Shown here one piece after another: positions 1 to 7,786 of a stretch of 64,000 nt of DNA (positions within the stretch are counted from its first letter, which is position 1; each line of letters starts with the position of its first letter). Both the position numbers and the translations under genes were made by a program. The notes below the pieces were generated by a model, which saw nothing but the letters and a program-made list of their open reading frames with translations, was not told where the DNA came from and ran no database searches. This stretch comes from Nocardioides litoris (GTDB taxonomy: Bacteria > Actinomycetota > Actinomycetes > Propionibacteriales > Nocardioidaceae): NCBI RefSeq assembly GCF_006346315.1, contig NZ_VDMR01000004.1, positions 124,001 through 188,000 on the forward strand. The letters run 5' to 3'.

Positions 1-145
1 CACCGTCCTCGACGGGGGTGACGAGCACCGGCCCGTGGACCGTGTCGGCGGCCCAGCCGGGCGGCTCCACCGGGATCTGGCCCGCCTGCTTGATCACGGT
101 GATCACACGCTTGGCCGTCCGTCGCAGGTCCATGCGGCCCAGCAT
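1..145 (-). CDS. Partial hypothetical protein (N-terminus only)
   Basis: The first 48 codons of a minus-strand gene lie here and the rest runs off the window edge. The product begins MLGRMDLRRTAKRVI and continues with no stop. I chose the ATG at 145 because a purine-rich GAGCGGGG lies just upstream; an in-frame ATG at 133 is the alternative. The start is basic and amphipathic. There is no recognisable domain in the visible part, so no function is proposed. It is divergent from the small membrane protein at 213. Confidence 0.5.
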   Translation of the reverse strand, partial: MLGRMDLRRTAKRVITVIKQAGQIPVEPPGWAADTVHGPVLVTPVEDG

Positions 146-212
146 CCCCGCTCGTGGGTGTCCCATGCCCGAGGCACAGCCCGCCCACAGGCCGCGTGCG
201 CACCGTGACGGC

Positions 213-605
213 ATGACCGAGACGACGCACGACCCCGCGCACCCGGCTCCTGCCGCCCGCCCCGCTCACCGCACGCTCGGCCTCAGGGCCGCCGGCGGCG
301 TCGCGGTGGTCGCCCTCCTGCTCGGCGGTGCCGGCGGTGCGGCGCTCGGGGCCCTGTCCTCCGGCGTCGACGACGGCGGCACCGGTCCCGGCGGGGGAGG
401 ACCGGGCGGACGGCAGGGCCAGTTCCAGGGCCCGTTCCAGGGCCCGTTCCAGGGCCAGGCCCCGGGCGGCCAGCAGCAGGCGCCGCAGGGTCAGCTCCCG
501 GGCAGCCAGCCCGGGGTGCCGCCAGGCAGCGGCCTCCCGCCGGGGACGACCCCGCAGGACGACGTGCAGCCCGACACCGGCGCCGGCGGCACCACCTCGA
601 CCTGA
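213..605 (+). CDS. Small single-pass membrane protein with Gly/Gln/Pro-rich tail
   Basis: A 130-residue protein of unknown function. Residues 1-20 are a short polar head. Residues about 25-48 are a strongly hydrophobic Ala/Val/Leu/Gly segment that should span the membrane. The rest is low-complexity Gly, Gln and Pro, probably exposed outside the cell. The tail contains a 12-base tandem repeat (423-458) giving QGPF repeats. I took the ATG at 213 rather than earlier in-frame starts because only from there does the translation read as one natural membrane protein. It lies upstream of a sigma factor but is separated from it by 124 bases holding a palindrome and a hairpin, so co-transcription is uncertain. 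Confidence 0.6.
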   Translation: MTETTHDPAHPAPAARPAHRTLGLRAAGGVAVVALLLGGAGGAALGALSSGVDDGGTGPGGGGPGGRQGQFQGPFQGPFQGQAPGGQQQAPQGQLPGSQPGVPPGSGLPPGTTPQDDVQPDTGAGGTTST

Positions 606-614
606 CGGGGCGCG

Positions 615-704
615 CACGACCGGTCGTGGACCCCGAGCCCGCGGAGACCCAACCGATCCGGCTCGACCTGCGTCCAAGGGGGTGGAAGGGTGCCGCAGGG
701 CACC
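615..704. promoter_or_regulatory. Palindrome and hairpin upstream of the sigma factor gene
   Basis: CACGACCGGTCGTG at 615-628 is a perfect 14-base palindrome, the size of a dimer operator. Further on, GGTGCC (689-694) and GGCACC (699-704) form a 6-bp stem with a GCAG loop. It could terminate transcription of the membrane-protein gene or act in the leader of the sigma-factor gene. The sequence is certain; both roles are inference. Confidence 0.4.
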
Positions 705-729
705 ACCTCGACCGGACGGGCGGGACCGC

Positions 730-1233
730 ATGGGCAGGCGCGAGGAGCGGGAGCAGGCGTTCACCACCTACGTCGCCGAGCGGCGTCCGCACCTCCACCG
801 CACGGCGTACCTGCTGTGCGGCGGTGACGGCCACCGGGCCGAGGACGTCGTGCAGCAGGCGCTGGCCAAGCTGTACGCCGCGTGGCCGCGGGTCGCCCGG
901 GCCGGCTCGATCGACGCCTACGCCCGGCGGGTGCTGGTCAACGCCCACCTCGACGAGGTGCGTCGTCCCTGGCGGCGCGAGCGCCCGGTCGCCGACGGCC
1001 TCGACCGCGCCGCGCCCGCCGGGCCGACCGTGGAGGAGACCGACGCGTTGTGGACCGCGCTCGCGGCCCTGGCGCCCGGCCAGCGCCGGGTCGTGGTGCT
1101 GCGCCACTACCTCGGGCTGTCGGTCGAGGAGACCGCCGCCGACCTGGGCGTCAGCCCCGGGACGGTGAAGAGCCAGACCGCCGACGCGCTCGCCCGGCTG
1201 CGCGTCGCCCTCGCGGACGGAGCGACCCGATGA
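730..1233 (+). CDS. SigE-family RNA polymerase sigma-70 factor
   Basis: A 167-residue extracytoplasmic-function type sigma factor. Region 2 lies at about residues 10-75 (RTAYLLCGG, then a conserved AEDVVQQAL helix that would bind core and the -10 element). Region 4 lies at about 105-160, with a helix-turn-helix reading LSVEETAADLGVSPGTVKS for -35 recognition. Length and motifs match the actinobacterial 'SigE family' with no extra C-terminal domain. The stop overlaps the next start (ATGA at 1230-1233), so it is translationally coupled to a transmembrane protein that is probably its regulator. No zinc-binding anti-sigma motif is seen in that partner. Its regulon is unknown. Confidence 0.9.
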   Translation: MGRREEREQAFTTYVAERRPHLHRTAYLLCGGDGHRAEDVVQQALAKLYAAWPRVARAGSIDAYARRVLVNAHLDEVRRPWRRERPVADGLDRAAPAGPTVEETDALWTALAALAPGQRRVVVLRHYLGLSVEETAADLGVSPGTVKSQTADALARLRVALADGATR

Positions 1234-2072
1234 CCGAGCCCACGCCCGACCCCCGCACGAGCGCGCTGCTCGAGCAGCGGCTGCACGACCTGGCCGCCCG
1301 TGCCGTGCCGCCCGCCGTGCCGGTCGCCGACGACGTCGCCCGCGGTCGTCGTCGCGTACGCCGCCGCCGCGCCGTCCTCGGCGCATCGGCGCTCGCCGCC
1401 GTGCTGGTGGTGGGCGGCGCGGCCGGGCTGGCCCGGTCGGGCCCCGACGACCGGGCCGTCGACCGCACCCCGGTGGCCACGTCGACACCCACCCCCACCC
1501 CGACCCCGACGACGGCCCCGACGACGGCCCCGACGACCTCCACGGCGCCCCCCGCCGCGCCGGCCGACCCCCGCGACGCCCAGCAGCTGCTCACCGACTG
1601 GCGCGACGTCGTCGCCTCCTACCTCGACCGGCGGGACCAGCACCTGGAGCGGGTGCCCAGCAACGTCCAGTCGGGCAGCGGGCTCGGGACCAAGCTGGGC
1701 TGGTCGCAGGCGGGCTCCGACGGGCTCGGGATGGTGCAGCTCTTCGTCAGCAGGACCTGGGCGGACCAGTGGTACATGTGGTGCGACAGCTCCCAGGACT
1801 GCCGCGACCTCACGGTCCGCGGACCCGACGGGGGCGAGGTGGCGGCCCGGGTCATGGAGGCCGACGGCGAGACCTGGGTCGGGGTGCAGCACGACGGGTT
1901 CGTCGTGGCCCTCATGGTCGACGCGCTGTTCGGCAACAACGCGGTGGTGCCGGTCGACGGGTTCGACGTCTCGGTGCGGACCCTGGCGCGGGTGGCTGCG
2001 GACGACCGGTTCTCGATGCCGACCGCCGAGCAGCAGGCGGGGGTCGACCGGGCCTTCGGCTGGCCCGGGTGA
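1230..2072 (+). CDS. Membrane protein paired with the sigma factor (possible anti-sigma factor)
   Basis: A 280-residue protein. Residues 1-47 are cytoplasmic and end in a basic stretch rich in Arg. Residues about 48-68 are one transmembrane helix. A Thr/Pro linker of near-perfect repeats (around 1485-1545) follows, then an extracytoplasmic domain of about 180 residues with no family I recognise. Topology and ATGA coupling to the upstream SigE-type sigma factor are typical of anti-sigma factors or sensors. The short cytoplasmic part lacks the HxxxCxxC motif of ZAS anti-sigma factors, so the role is inferred from context only. It converges on the XRE gene with 27 bases between. Confidence 0.6.
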   Translation: MTEPTPDPRTSALLEQRLHDLAARAVPPAVPVADDVARGRRRVRRRRAVLGASALAAVLVVGGAAGLARSGPDDRAVDRTPVATSTPTPTPTPTTAPTTAPTTSTAPPAAPADPRDAQQLLTDWRDVVASYLDRRDQHLERVPSNVQSGSGLGTKLGWSQAGSDGLGMVQLFVSRTWADQWYMWCDSSQDCRDLTVRGPDGGEVAARVMEADGETWVGVQHDGFVVALMVDALFGNNAVVPVDGFDVSVRTLARVAADDRFSMPTAEQQAGVDRAFGWPG

Positions 2073-2099
2073 CCGGCGGGCGGGACGCAGGGAGGCGGG

Positions 2100-2309
2100 T
2101 CAGGCCTCCGGCTCCCACCGCAGCAGGTCGCCGGGCTGGCAGTCCAGCGCCTCGCACAGCGCCTCCAGGGTGGCGAACCGGACCGCCTTGGCCCGGCCGT
2201 TCTTGAGCACGGCGAGGTTGGCCGGCGTGATGCCGACCCGGTCGGCCAGCACCCCGACCGGCATCTTGCGCCGGGCGAGCATGACGTCGATGTCGACGAC
2301 GATGGGCAC
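2100..2309 (-). CDS. XRE-family helix-turn-helix regulator (YozG-like)
   Basis: A 69-residue protein that is almost entirely one Cro/C1-type HTH. Helices 2-3 read VGVLADRVGITPANLAVLKN, and the end reads LCEALDCQPGDLLRW, a hallmark of the small YozG/YdaS-like regulators. It starts at ATG 2309, nine bases after the stop of the DUF2975 membrane protein, so the two form an operon. DUF2975 plus a small XRE regulator is a common bacterial pair of unknown physiological role. It probably autoregulates through the palindrome in the shared promoter at 2818-2846. Confidence 0.85.
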   Translation of the reverse strand: MPIVVDIDVMLARRKMPVGVLADRVGITPANLAVLKNGRAKAVRFATLEALCEALDCQPGDLLRWEPEA

Positions 2310-2318
2310 CGCGCGGCC

Positions 2319-2786
2319 TCAGATGACCGCGTCGAGCTCGGTGCGCAGCGCCACGGCCTGGGCCAGCAGCGCGCGCAGCACGAGGACGAGCAGGGCGACG
2401 CCGAGCACGAGCACGCCGGCGCCGCCGATGAGCAGCACCACGCCCGGCGCGACGTCCTCGCCCGGCGCGGCCACGGCCCCCAGCGCGAAGAGCAGCAGCG
2501 CCGCGACGGCGGCCGACGCGGCCACGGCGTCGACGTAGCGGAAGGAGGTCTGGGAGAAGACCGCGCCGCGTCGTACGAGCGTGGTGAGGCGCCAGGTGCA
2601 GACCATCGTGACCTGCACGCAGACGATGCCGAGCAGCACGATGGCGACCACCGGCCAGCGGACGCCCGCGGGTGCGTCATCGAGGTCGGCGGCGAGCAGC
2701 GGGACCATCACGACCTGCACGAACAGCGAGCCGGCCAGGCCCAGGGCGAGCACCACGCGCAGCGCGGTGACGGTGGAGCGGGGCAT
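2319..2786 (-). CDS. DUF2975 family membrane protein
   Basis: A 155-residue integral membrane protein with four predicted helices: about residues 8-30, 44-66, 90-110 and 120-145. The loop between helices 2 and 3 contains a basic LTTLVRRGAVF segment, and the overall pattern matches DUF2975. ATG 2786 is preceded by GGAGG with good spacing, so this gene has a leader, unlike many in this window. It is transcribed from a promoter at 2818-2846 and followed directly by the XRE regulator. Function is unknown; membrane sensing linked to the regulator is the usual guess. Confidence 0.75.
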   Translation of the reverse strand: MPRSTVTALRVVLALGLAGSLFVQVVMVPLLAADLDDAPAGVRWPVVAIVLLGIVCVQVTMVCTWRLTTLVRRGAVFSQTSFRYVDAVAASAAVAALLLFALGAVAAPGEDVAPGVVLLIGGAGVLVLGVALLVLVLRALLAQAVALRTELDAVI

Positions 2787-2817
2787 CGGGGACCTCCAGG
2801 TGTCGAGCAACGGCCAC

Positions 2818-2846
2818 AATCTATCGAGATTCGATAGGTCGGGCAA
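2818..2846 (-). promoter_or_regulatory. Promoter with palindromic operator for the DUF2975-XRE operon
   Basis: On the minus strand, TTGCCC (2846-2841) and TAGATT (2823-2818) are separated by exactly 17 bases, a good housekeeping -35/-10 pair. Lying in the spacer and running into the -10 is CTATCGA-GAT-TCGATAG (2821-2837), a perfect inverted repeat with 7-base arms. A dimer bound there would block RNA polymerase. The AT-rich patch stands out in the GC-rich surroundings. The likely ligand is the XRE protein encoded downstream (inference). Confidence 0.65.
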
Positions 2847-2897
2847 GGGGTGACCCGTTCGCCGACCCGCCCGGGCACCCGGCAGAATGGACGGACC

Positions 2898-5800
2898 ATG
2901 ACCGAGTCGGCGCTGGAGCAGGGCATCTCCTACCCGCCCGACCTCCCGGTCAGCCAGCGCCGCGACGACATCGCCGCCGCGATCCGCGACCACCAGGTCG
3001 TCGTCGTGGCCGGCGAGACCGGCTCGGGCAAGACGACCCAGCTGCCCAAGATCTGCCTCGAGCTCGGCCGCGGCCGCGACGGCGTCATCGGCCACACCCA
3101 GCCCCGCCGCATCGCGGCGCGGTCGGTGGCCGAGCGCATCGCGAGCGAGCTCGGCACCGCGATCGGCGAGCCCGACAGCCCGGTGGGCTACCAGGTGCGG
3201 TTCACCGACCGCACCTCGCGGGCCACCCGGGTCAAGCTGATGACCGACGGCATCCTGCTGGCCGAGCTGCAGCGCGACCGGATGCTGCGCCGCTACGACA
3301 CGATCATCGTCGACGAGGCCCACGAGCGGTCGCTCAACATCGACTTCCTGCTCGGCTACCTCAAGCGGCTCCTGCCGCGCCGTCCCGACCTCAAGGTCGT
3401 CATCACCTCGGCCACGATCGACGTCGACCGCTTCGCGACCCACTTCGCCGGGCCCGACGGCACGCCGGCCCCGGTGGTGGAGGTCTCCGGGCGTACCTAT
3501 CCCGTCGAGGTCCGCTACCGGCCGCTGGTCGACCTCGAGGAGGACGACGACGACGGCGAGCCCCTGGTGCGCGACCAGACCGAGGCGGTGGTCGACGCGG
3601 TCAAGGAGCTCGGCCGCGAGGGCGACGGCGACGTGCTCGTGTTCCTCCCCGGCGAGCGCGAGATCCGCGACACCGCCGACGCGCTGTCCTCCGCGCTGGG
3701 GGAGCGCGGACCCGAGATCGTGCCGCTGTACTCCCGTCTCTCGGCCGCCGAGCAGCACCGCGTGTTCGCCCCCCACGGTCGCCGCCGGGTCGTGCTGGCC
3801 ACCAACGTCGCCGAGACCTCGCTGACCGTCCCCGGCATCCGGTACGTCGTCGACACCGGCCTGGCCCGCATCTCCCGCTACTCGGTGCGCACCAAGGTCC
3901 AGCGGCTGCCCGTCGAGCCGGTCAGCCAGGCCTCGGCCAACCAGCGCGCCGGCCGCTGTGGGCGCGTCGCGCCCGGCATCGCGATCCGCCTCTACTCGGA
4001 GGAGGACTTCGACGCGCGTCCGGAGTTCACCGAGCCCGAGGTGCTGCGCACCAACCTCGCCTCGGTCATCCTCCAGATGACGTCCCTCGGTCTCGGCGAG
4101 GTCGCCCGCTTCCCGTTCGTCGAGCCGCCCGACAAGCGCAACGTGCAGGCCGGCACCCAGCTGCTCGAGGAGCTCGGCGCCCTCGACACCACGCCGCGTC
4201 CCGCCGCCCCCGAGCCGACGGGTCCCTCCCGGGCTCGCCGCGGTCGCGGGCGGCGTACGGCGCACGAGGGGCCGCGGCTGACCGAGGTCGGCCGGCGGCT
4301 GGCCCGGCTGCCCATCGACCCCCGGCTCGCGCGGATGATCCTGGAGGCCGAGCGGCTCGGCTGCGTGCGCGAGGTGGTCGTGATCGCCGCGGCGCTCTCC
4401 CTGCAGGACCCGCGCGAGCGGCCGGCCGAGCAGCGCGCGCAGGCCGACCAGCAGCACGCCCGCTTCAAGGTCGAGGGGTCGGACTTCCTGACCTGGCTGG
4501 AGCTCTGGCGCTACCTGCGCACCCAGCAGAAGGAGCTCAGCAGCAGCGCGTTCCGCCGCATGTGCAAGCGCGAGCACCTCAACTGGCTGCGCGTCCGGGA
4601 GTGGCAGGACTTCGAGTCGCAGCTGCGCCAGGTGTGCAAGGAGATGAAGATCCACCTCGGTCAGCCCGCCGACGTGCCCGACGCCGACGGCATCCACCAG
4701 GCGCTGCTCTCCGGCCTGCTCTCCCACGTCGGGCTGCTCGAGGAGCGCGACAAGAAGGACGCCGCGGGTCGCCGCGCCATGCGGGAGTACGTCGGTGCGC
4801 GCGGCGCCCGGTTCGCGATCTTCCCCGGCAGCGGCCTGCACCGGAAGAACCCCCCGTTCCTGATGGCCGGTGAACTCGTCGAGACCGGCCGGCTCTGGGC
4901 CCGCCAGAACGCCGCCATCGACCCGCTGTGGGCCGAGCGCCTCGGCGCCCACCTGGTCAAGCGCACCTACTCCGAGCCCCACTGGAGCACCAAGCGCGCC
5001 TCGGTGCTCGCCCACGAGCGCGTCACCCTGTACGGCGTCCCGCTGGTCGCCGACCGGGTCGTCTCCTACGGCGCGGTCGACCCGGTGGTCAGCCGCGAGC
5101 TGTTCATCCGGCACGCCCTGGTGCAGGGGGAGTGGCACACCCGCCACCAGTTCTTCGCCCGCAACCGCGAGCTGCTGGAGCAGGCCTCCGAGCTCGAGCA
5201 CCGGGCCCGCCGACGCGACATCGTGGTCGACGAGGAGACGCTGTTCGAGTTCTACGACGCCCGGGTCGGCGCCGAGGTGGTCAGCGGCGCCCACTTCGAC
5301 ACCTGGTGGAAGCGCGAGCGGCAGCAGCGGCCGACCCTGCTGACGTTCGACCTCGACATGCTCACCCGCGACGCCGAGGTCAGCGACACCGACTTCCCCG
5401 TCGCCTGGCAGGGCGACCGCGCGGGCCTGACCTTCCCGATCAGCTACCACTTCGAGCCGGGCGCGGTCGACGACGGCCTGACCATCGACGTGCCCGTGGC
5501 CACCCTCAACCGGGTCGACGACGGCGACTTCTCCTGGAACGTCCCCGGCCTGCGCGAGGAGCTGGTCACCAGCCTCATCCGGAGCCTGCCCAAGAACCTC
5601 CGCGTCCCGCTCGTCCCCGCCCCCGACAAGGCGCGCACCTTCCTGCGCGAGGTGCCGGCCGGGGAGGAGCCGCTGCTCGACGCGTTGGAGCGCTGGTGCC
5701 GCGCGACGGCCGGGGTCGTCGTGCCCCGGGAGGCGTGGGACTGGGCCAAGGTCCCCGACCACCTGCGCCCGACGTTCCGCGTCGTCGACGAGGGTGGCGC

Positions 5801-6752
5801 CGAGCAGGCCCGCGGCAAGGACCTGGAGGCGCTCAAGGCGCCGCTGCGGCCTCAGTTCGCGGCCGCGCTCGAGGAGGTCGCCTCCGACACCGGCCTGGCC
5901 GCCACCGGCCAGACCGCCTGGACCTTCGGCACGCTGGCGCCCTCGATCACCGAGCGGCGCGCGGGCCACGAGGTGACGGCGTACCCAGCGCTGGTCGACG
6001 AGGGCGCGACCGTGGGCCTGCAGGTCTTCGGCTCCCGCGAGGAGGCCGACGCCCGCCACCGCCTCGGCACCCGCCGGCTGCTCGCGCTCGCGGTGCCTGA
6101 CCCCACCTCCCGCGTGGTCGACTCGCTCACCAACCTCGAGAAGCTCGGTCTCGCCGGGTCGCCGTACGCGAGCGTGGCCGACCTCCTCGCCGACTGCCGG
6201 GTCGCGGTGCTCGCCGACCTCGTCGACGACCGGCCCGTCGTGCGCGACGAGGCGTCGTACGACGCGCTGGTGGCCGAGGCGCGCCGCGACCACGAGGCGG
6301 CGGTGCGCGCGGTGGTGGGCGACGTCATCGCGGGCCTCGACCGCTGGCGCACCGTCGACAAGGCGCTCGGCGGCCGCGCCGACATGCTCCAGCTGCCGGC
6401 CCTGACCGACATGCGCGGGCAGCTGGCGCGGCTGGTGCCCGTTGGGTTCGTGGGCGAGGCGGGGGCGCGGCGGCTGCGCCGCTACCCGGTCTACCTGCGG
6501 GCCGTCGAGGCCCGCCGCGAGCGGCTCGACGGTCCCGGCGTCCACCGCGACCGGCAGCTGATGGACCAGGTCCTGCCGCTGCAGGAGGCCTACGACCACC
6601 GGGTCGCCGCCCTCCCCGCCGGGCGCCCGCCCGACGAGCGGCTGCGGCGGGTGCGGTGGATGCTCGAGGAGTACCGCGTCTCGCTGTGGGCCCAGCAGCT
6701 CGGCACCGACGGCCCGGTCAGCGACCAGCGCATCCGCAAGGCGCTGGGCTGA
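2898..6752 (+). CDS. hrpA: ATP-dependent RNA helicase HrpA (DEAH box)
   Basis: A 1284-residue DEAH/RHA helicase. The Walker A motif GETGSGKTT lies at residues 39-47, DEAHERS at about 139, SAT (motif III) at about 170, and motif VI QRAGRCGR at about 350. The helicase core is followed by HA2 and OB-fold regions and the long DUF3418 C-terminal domain typical of HrpA, and length is normal for the family. HrpA unwinds RNA and in E. coli rescues stalled ribosomes and processes some mRNAs. A poly-acidic insert (EEDDDDGE) and a basic RARRGRGRR stretch break up the core. ATG 2898 was chosen as the first start before the conserved N-terminus; CAGAAT at 2883-2888 may be its -10. Confidence 0.95.
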   Translation: MTESALEQGISYPPDLPVSQRRDDIAAAIRDHQVVVVAGETGSGKTTQLPKICLELGRGRDGVIGHTQPRRIAARSVAERIASELGTAIGEPDSPVGYQVRFTDRTSRATRVKLMTDGILLAELQRDRMLRRYDTIIVDEAHERSLNIDFLLGYLKRLLPRRPDLKVVITSATIDVDRFATHFAGPDGTPAPVVEVSGRTYPVEVRYRPLVDLEEDDDDGEPLVRDQTEAVVDAVKELGREGDGDVLVFLPGEREIRDTADALSSALGERGPEIVPLYSRLSAAEQHRVFAPHGRRRVVLATNVAETSLTVPGIRYVVDTGLARISRYSVRTKVQRLPVEPVSQASANQRAGRCGRVAPGIAIRLYSEEDFDARPEFTEPEVLRTNLASVILQMTSLGLGEVARFPFVEPPDKRNVQAGTQLLEELGALDTTPRPAAPEPTGPSRARRGRGRRTAHEGPRLTEVGRRLARLPIDPRLARMILEAERLGCVREVVVIAAALSLQDPRERPAEQRAQADQQHARFKVEGSDFLTWLELWRYLRTQQKELSSSAFRRMCKREHLNWLRVREWQDFESQLRQVCKEMKIHLGQPADVPDADGIHQALLSGLLSHVGLLEERDKKDAAGRRAMREYVGARGARFAIFPGSGLHRKNPPFLMAGELVETGRLWARQNAAIDPLWAERLGAHLVKRTYSEPHWSTKRASVLAHERVTLYGVPLVADRVVSYGAVDPVVSRELFIRHALVQGEWHTRHQFFARNRELLEQASELEHRARRRDIVVDEETLFEFYDARVGAEVVSGAHFDTWWKRERQQRPTLLTFDLDMLTRDAEVSDTDFPVAWQGDRAGLTFPISYHFEPGAVDDGLTIDVPVATLNRVDDGDFSWNVPGLREELVTSLIRSLPKNLRVPLVPAPDKARTFLREVPAGEEPLLDALERWCRATAGVVVPREAWDWAKVPDHLRPTFRVVDEGGAEQARGKDLEALKAPLRPQFAAALEEVASDTGLAATGQTAWTFGTLAPSITERRAGHEVTAYPALVDEGATVGLQVFGSREEADARHRLGTRRLLALAVPDPTSRVVDSLTNLEKLGLAGSPYASVADLLADCRVAVLADLVDDRPVVRDEASYDALVAEARRDHEAAVRAVVGDVIAGLDRWRTVDKALGGRADMLQLPALTDMRGQLARLVPVGFVGEAGARRLRRYPVYLRAVEARRERLDGPGVHRDRQLMDQVLPLQEAYDHRVAALPAGRPPDERLRRVRWMLEEYRVSLWAQQLGTDGPVSDQRIRKALG

Positions 6753-6797
6753 GTCCCACCCCGGCTGCCTGCACCCCGGGCTGCCTACAGTGGGCCG

Positions 6798-7409
6798 GTG
6801 AGCGAAGCGACCCCGCCGTCCCGGCCCCACCACCGGCCGATGCAGCGCTGGTCGGGGTTCTTCGACGAGGTCGAGGGAGGCGCCGACCCGGCCCTGGTGA
6901 CCGAGGCCGCCGAGCGGGCGGCCACCGTGCTGGTGCGCGGGCCCGAGGCCCGCGGTGACGCCGGCGTCGCCGAGCGGCTGCTCCGCCTGGCCGACGACGA
7001 GGGCATCGAGACCATCGCCGAGGTGTGGTCCGGCTCGCCGGCCGACTCCCTCGCCGGGTGCCTGTGGCGGCTGTTCGTGCTCCGGTCGTGGGTGCACCGC
7101 GAACCCGTCCGCGCCGCCCGCGAGTTCGACGCCGGCCGCACCCGCGCCCAGGTCTCCGAGGTGCTCGCCGGCGTCGCCGACCCGCCCGGCCCCGACGAGC
7201 TCAAGGCCATGCTCGACGAGGTCCTGCGCGGCATCGCGGTCGGCGACTTCGCCGACGTCCTCCTGCGCGCGGCCGCCTTCGCCCACGTCGTGGCCACCGG
7301 CCGTGCCGTCCTCGCCGAGCCGAGCGACAGCGAGGTGCGCCGGATGCTCGGCCTCGCCGAGCAGCTCGAGGCCGCCGGCCACCTCGAGCTCGCGGGTCGC
7401 CTGGCCTGA
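6798..7409 (+). CDS. Conserved hypothetical protein
   Basis: A 203-residue soluble, largely alpha-helical acidic protein with no signal peptide or membrane segment. The N-terminal part has a distinctive HHRPMQRWSGFFDEVEGG stretch. The rest is Leu/Ala/Glu-rich helices. I recognise no domain. GTG 6798 is supported by TACAGT six bases upstream (6786-6791), suggesting a leaderless message. It follows hrpA by 45 bases and is followed by a long palindrome. Coding is certain from the natural composition and the lack of better frames; function is not assigned. Confidence 0.7.
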   Translation: MSEATPPSRPHHRPMQRWSGFFDEVEGGADPALVTEAAERAATVLVRGPEARGDAGVAERLLRLADDEGIETIAEVWSGSPADSLAGCLWRLFVLRSWVHREPVRAAREFDAGRTRAQVSEVLAGVADPPGPDELKAMLDEVLRGIAVGDFADVLLRAAAFAHVVATGRAVLAEPSDSEVRRMLGLAEQLEAAGHLELAGRLA

Positions 7410-7432
7410 CGCGGCTGCCGAGGCGCTTCTGG

Positions 7433-7499
7433 GGGATACGTTGAGTCCTGGTTGCCCTGAGAGCCGTCTTCACCGGGCAACGCGGGCTCAACGTATCCC
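7433..7499. repeat. 67-base interrupted palindrome (hairpin) in an otherwise empty gap
   Basis: GGGATACGTTGAG (7433-7445) pairs perfectly with CTCAACGTATCCC (7487-7499). After a 5-base internal loop on each side, GTTGCCC (7451-7457) pairs with GGGCAAC (7475-7481). This would be a strong extended hairpin. It may terminate the upstream gene or be an inactive miniature repeat. The rest of the gap (7500-7786) shows no coding potential. It holds a possible -10 TAGGGT at 7731-7736 for the solute-binding protein gene. Confidence 0.6.
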
Positions 7500-7786
7500 G
7501 CTGCGCCCGCAGCCCCGGGTGACGATCTCCACATCCTCGCAAGAAGTCGCCGAGACCCCTTGGGGAACATCCAGCGGCGAGTAACGTTGTACCCGTCGAG
7601 CACGTCGGGCTGTGGCAGCCCCGGGTCCCACAACAAGCCGCTACGAGCGGCCACGCGCCGTGAGGCGCTCCCGGTCCGGCGTGTTCGACGTCTCGTCTCC
7701 CGGGAGGAGGGCGGTCCGGCCCTCGCTGGGTAGGGTGACGCGGTCCACCCGCAGCCGCCGCCCCGCCGCCAGCCCCGAGGAGCACG

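Noticed and set aside
2319..7382. A 1687-codon minus-strand open frame opposite hrpA
   Set aside because: Only the last 155 codons (DUF2975) are natural; the rest is antisense to HrpA.
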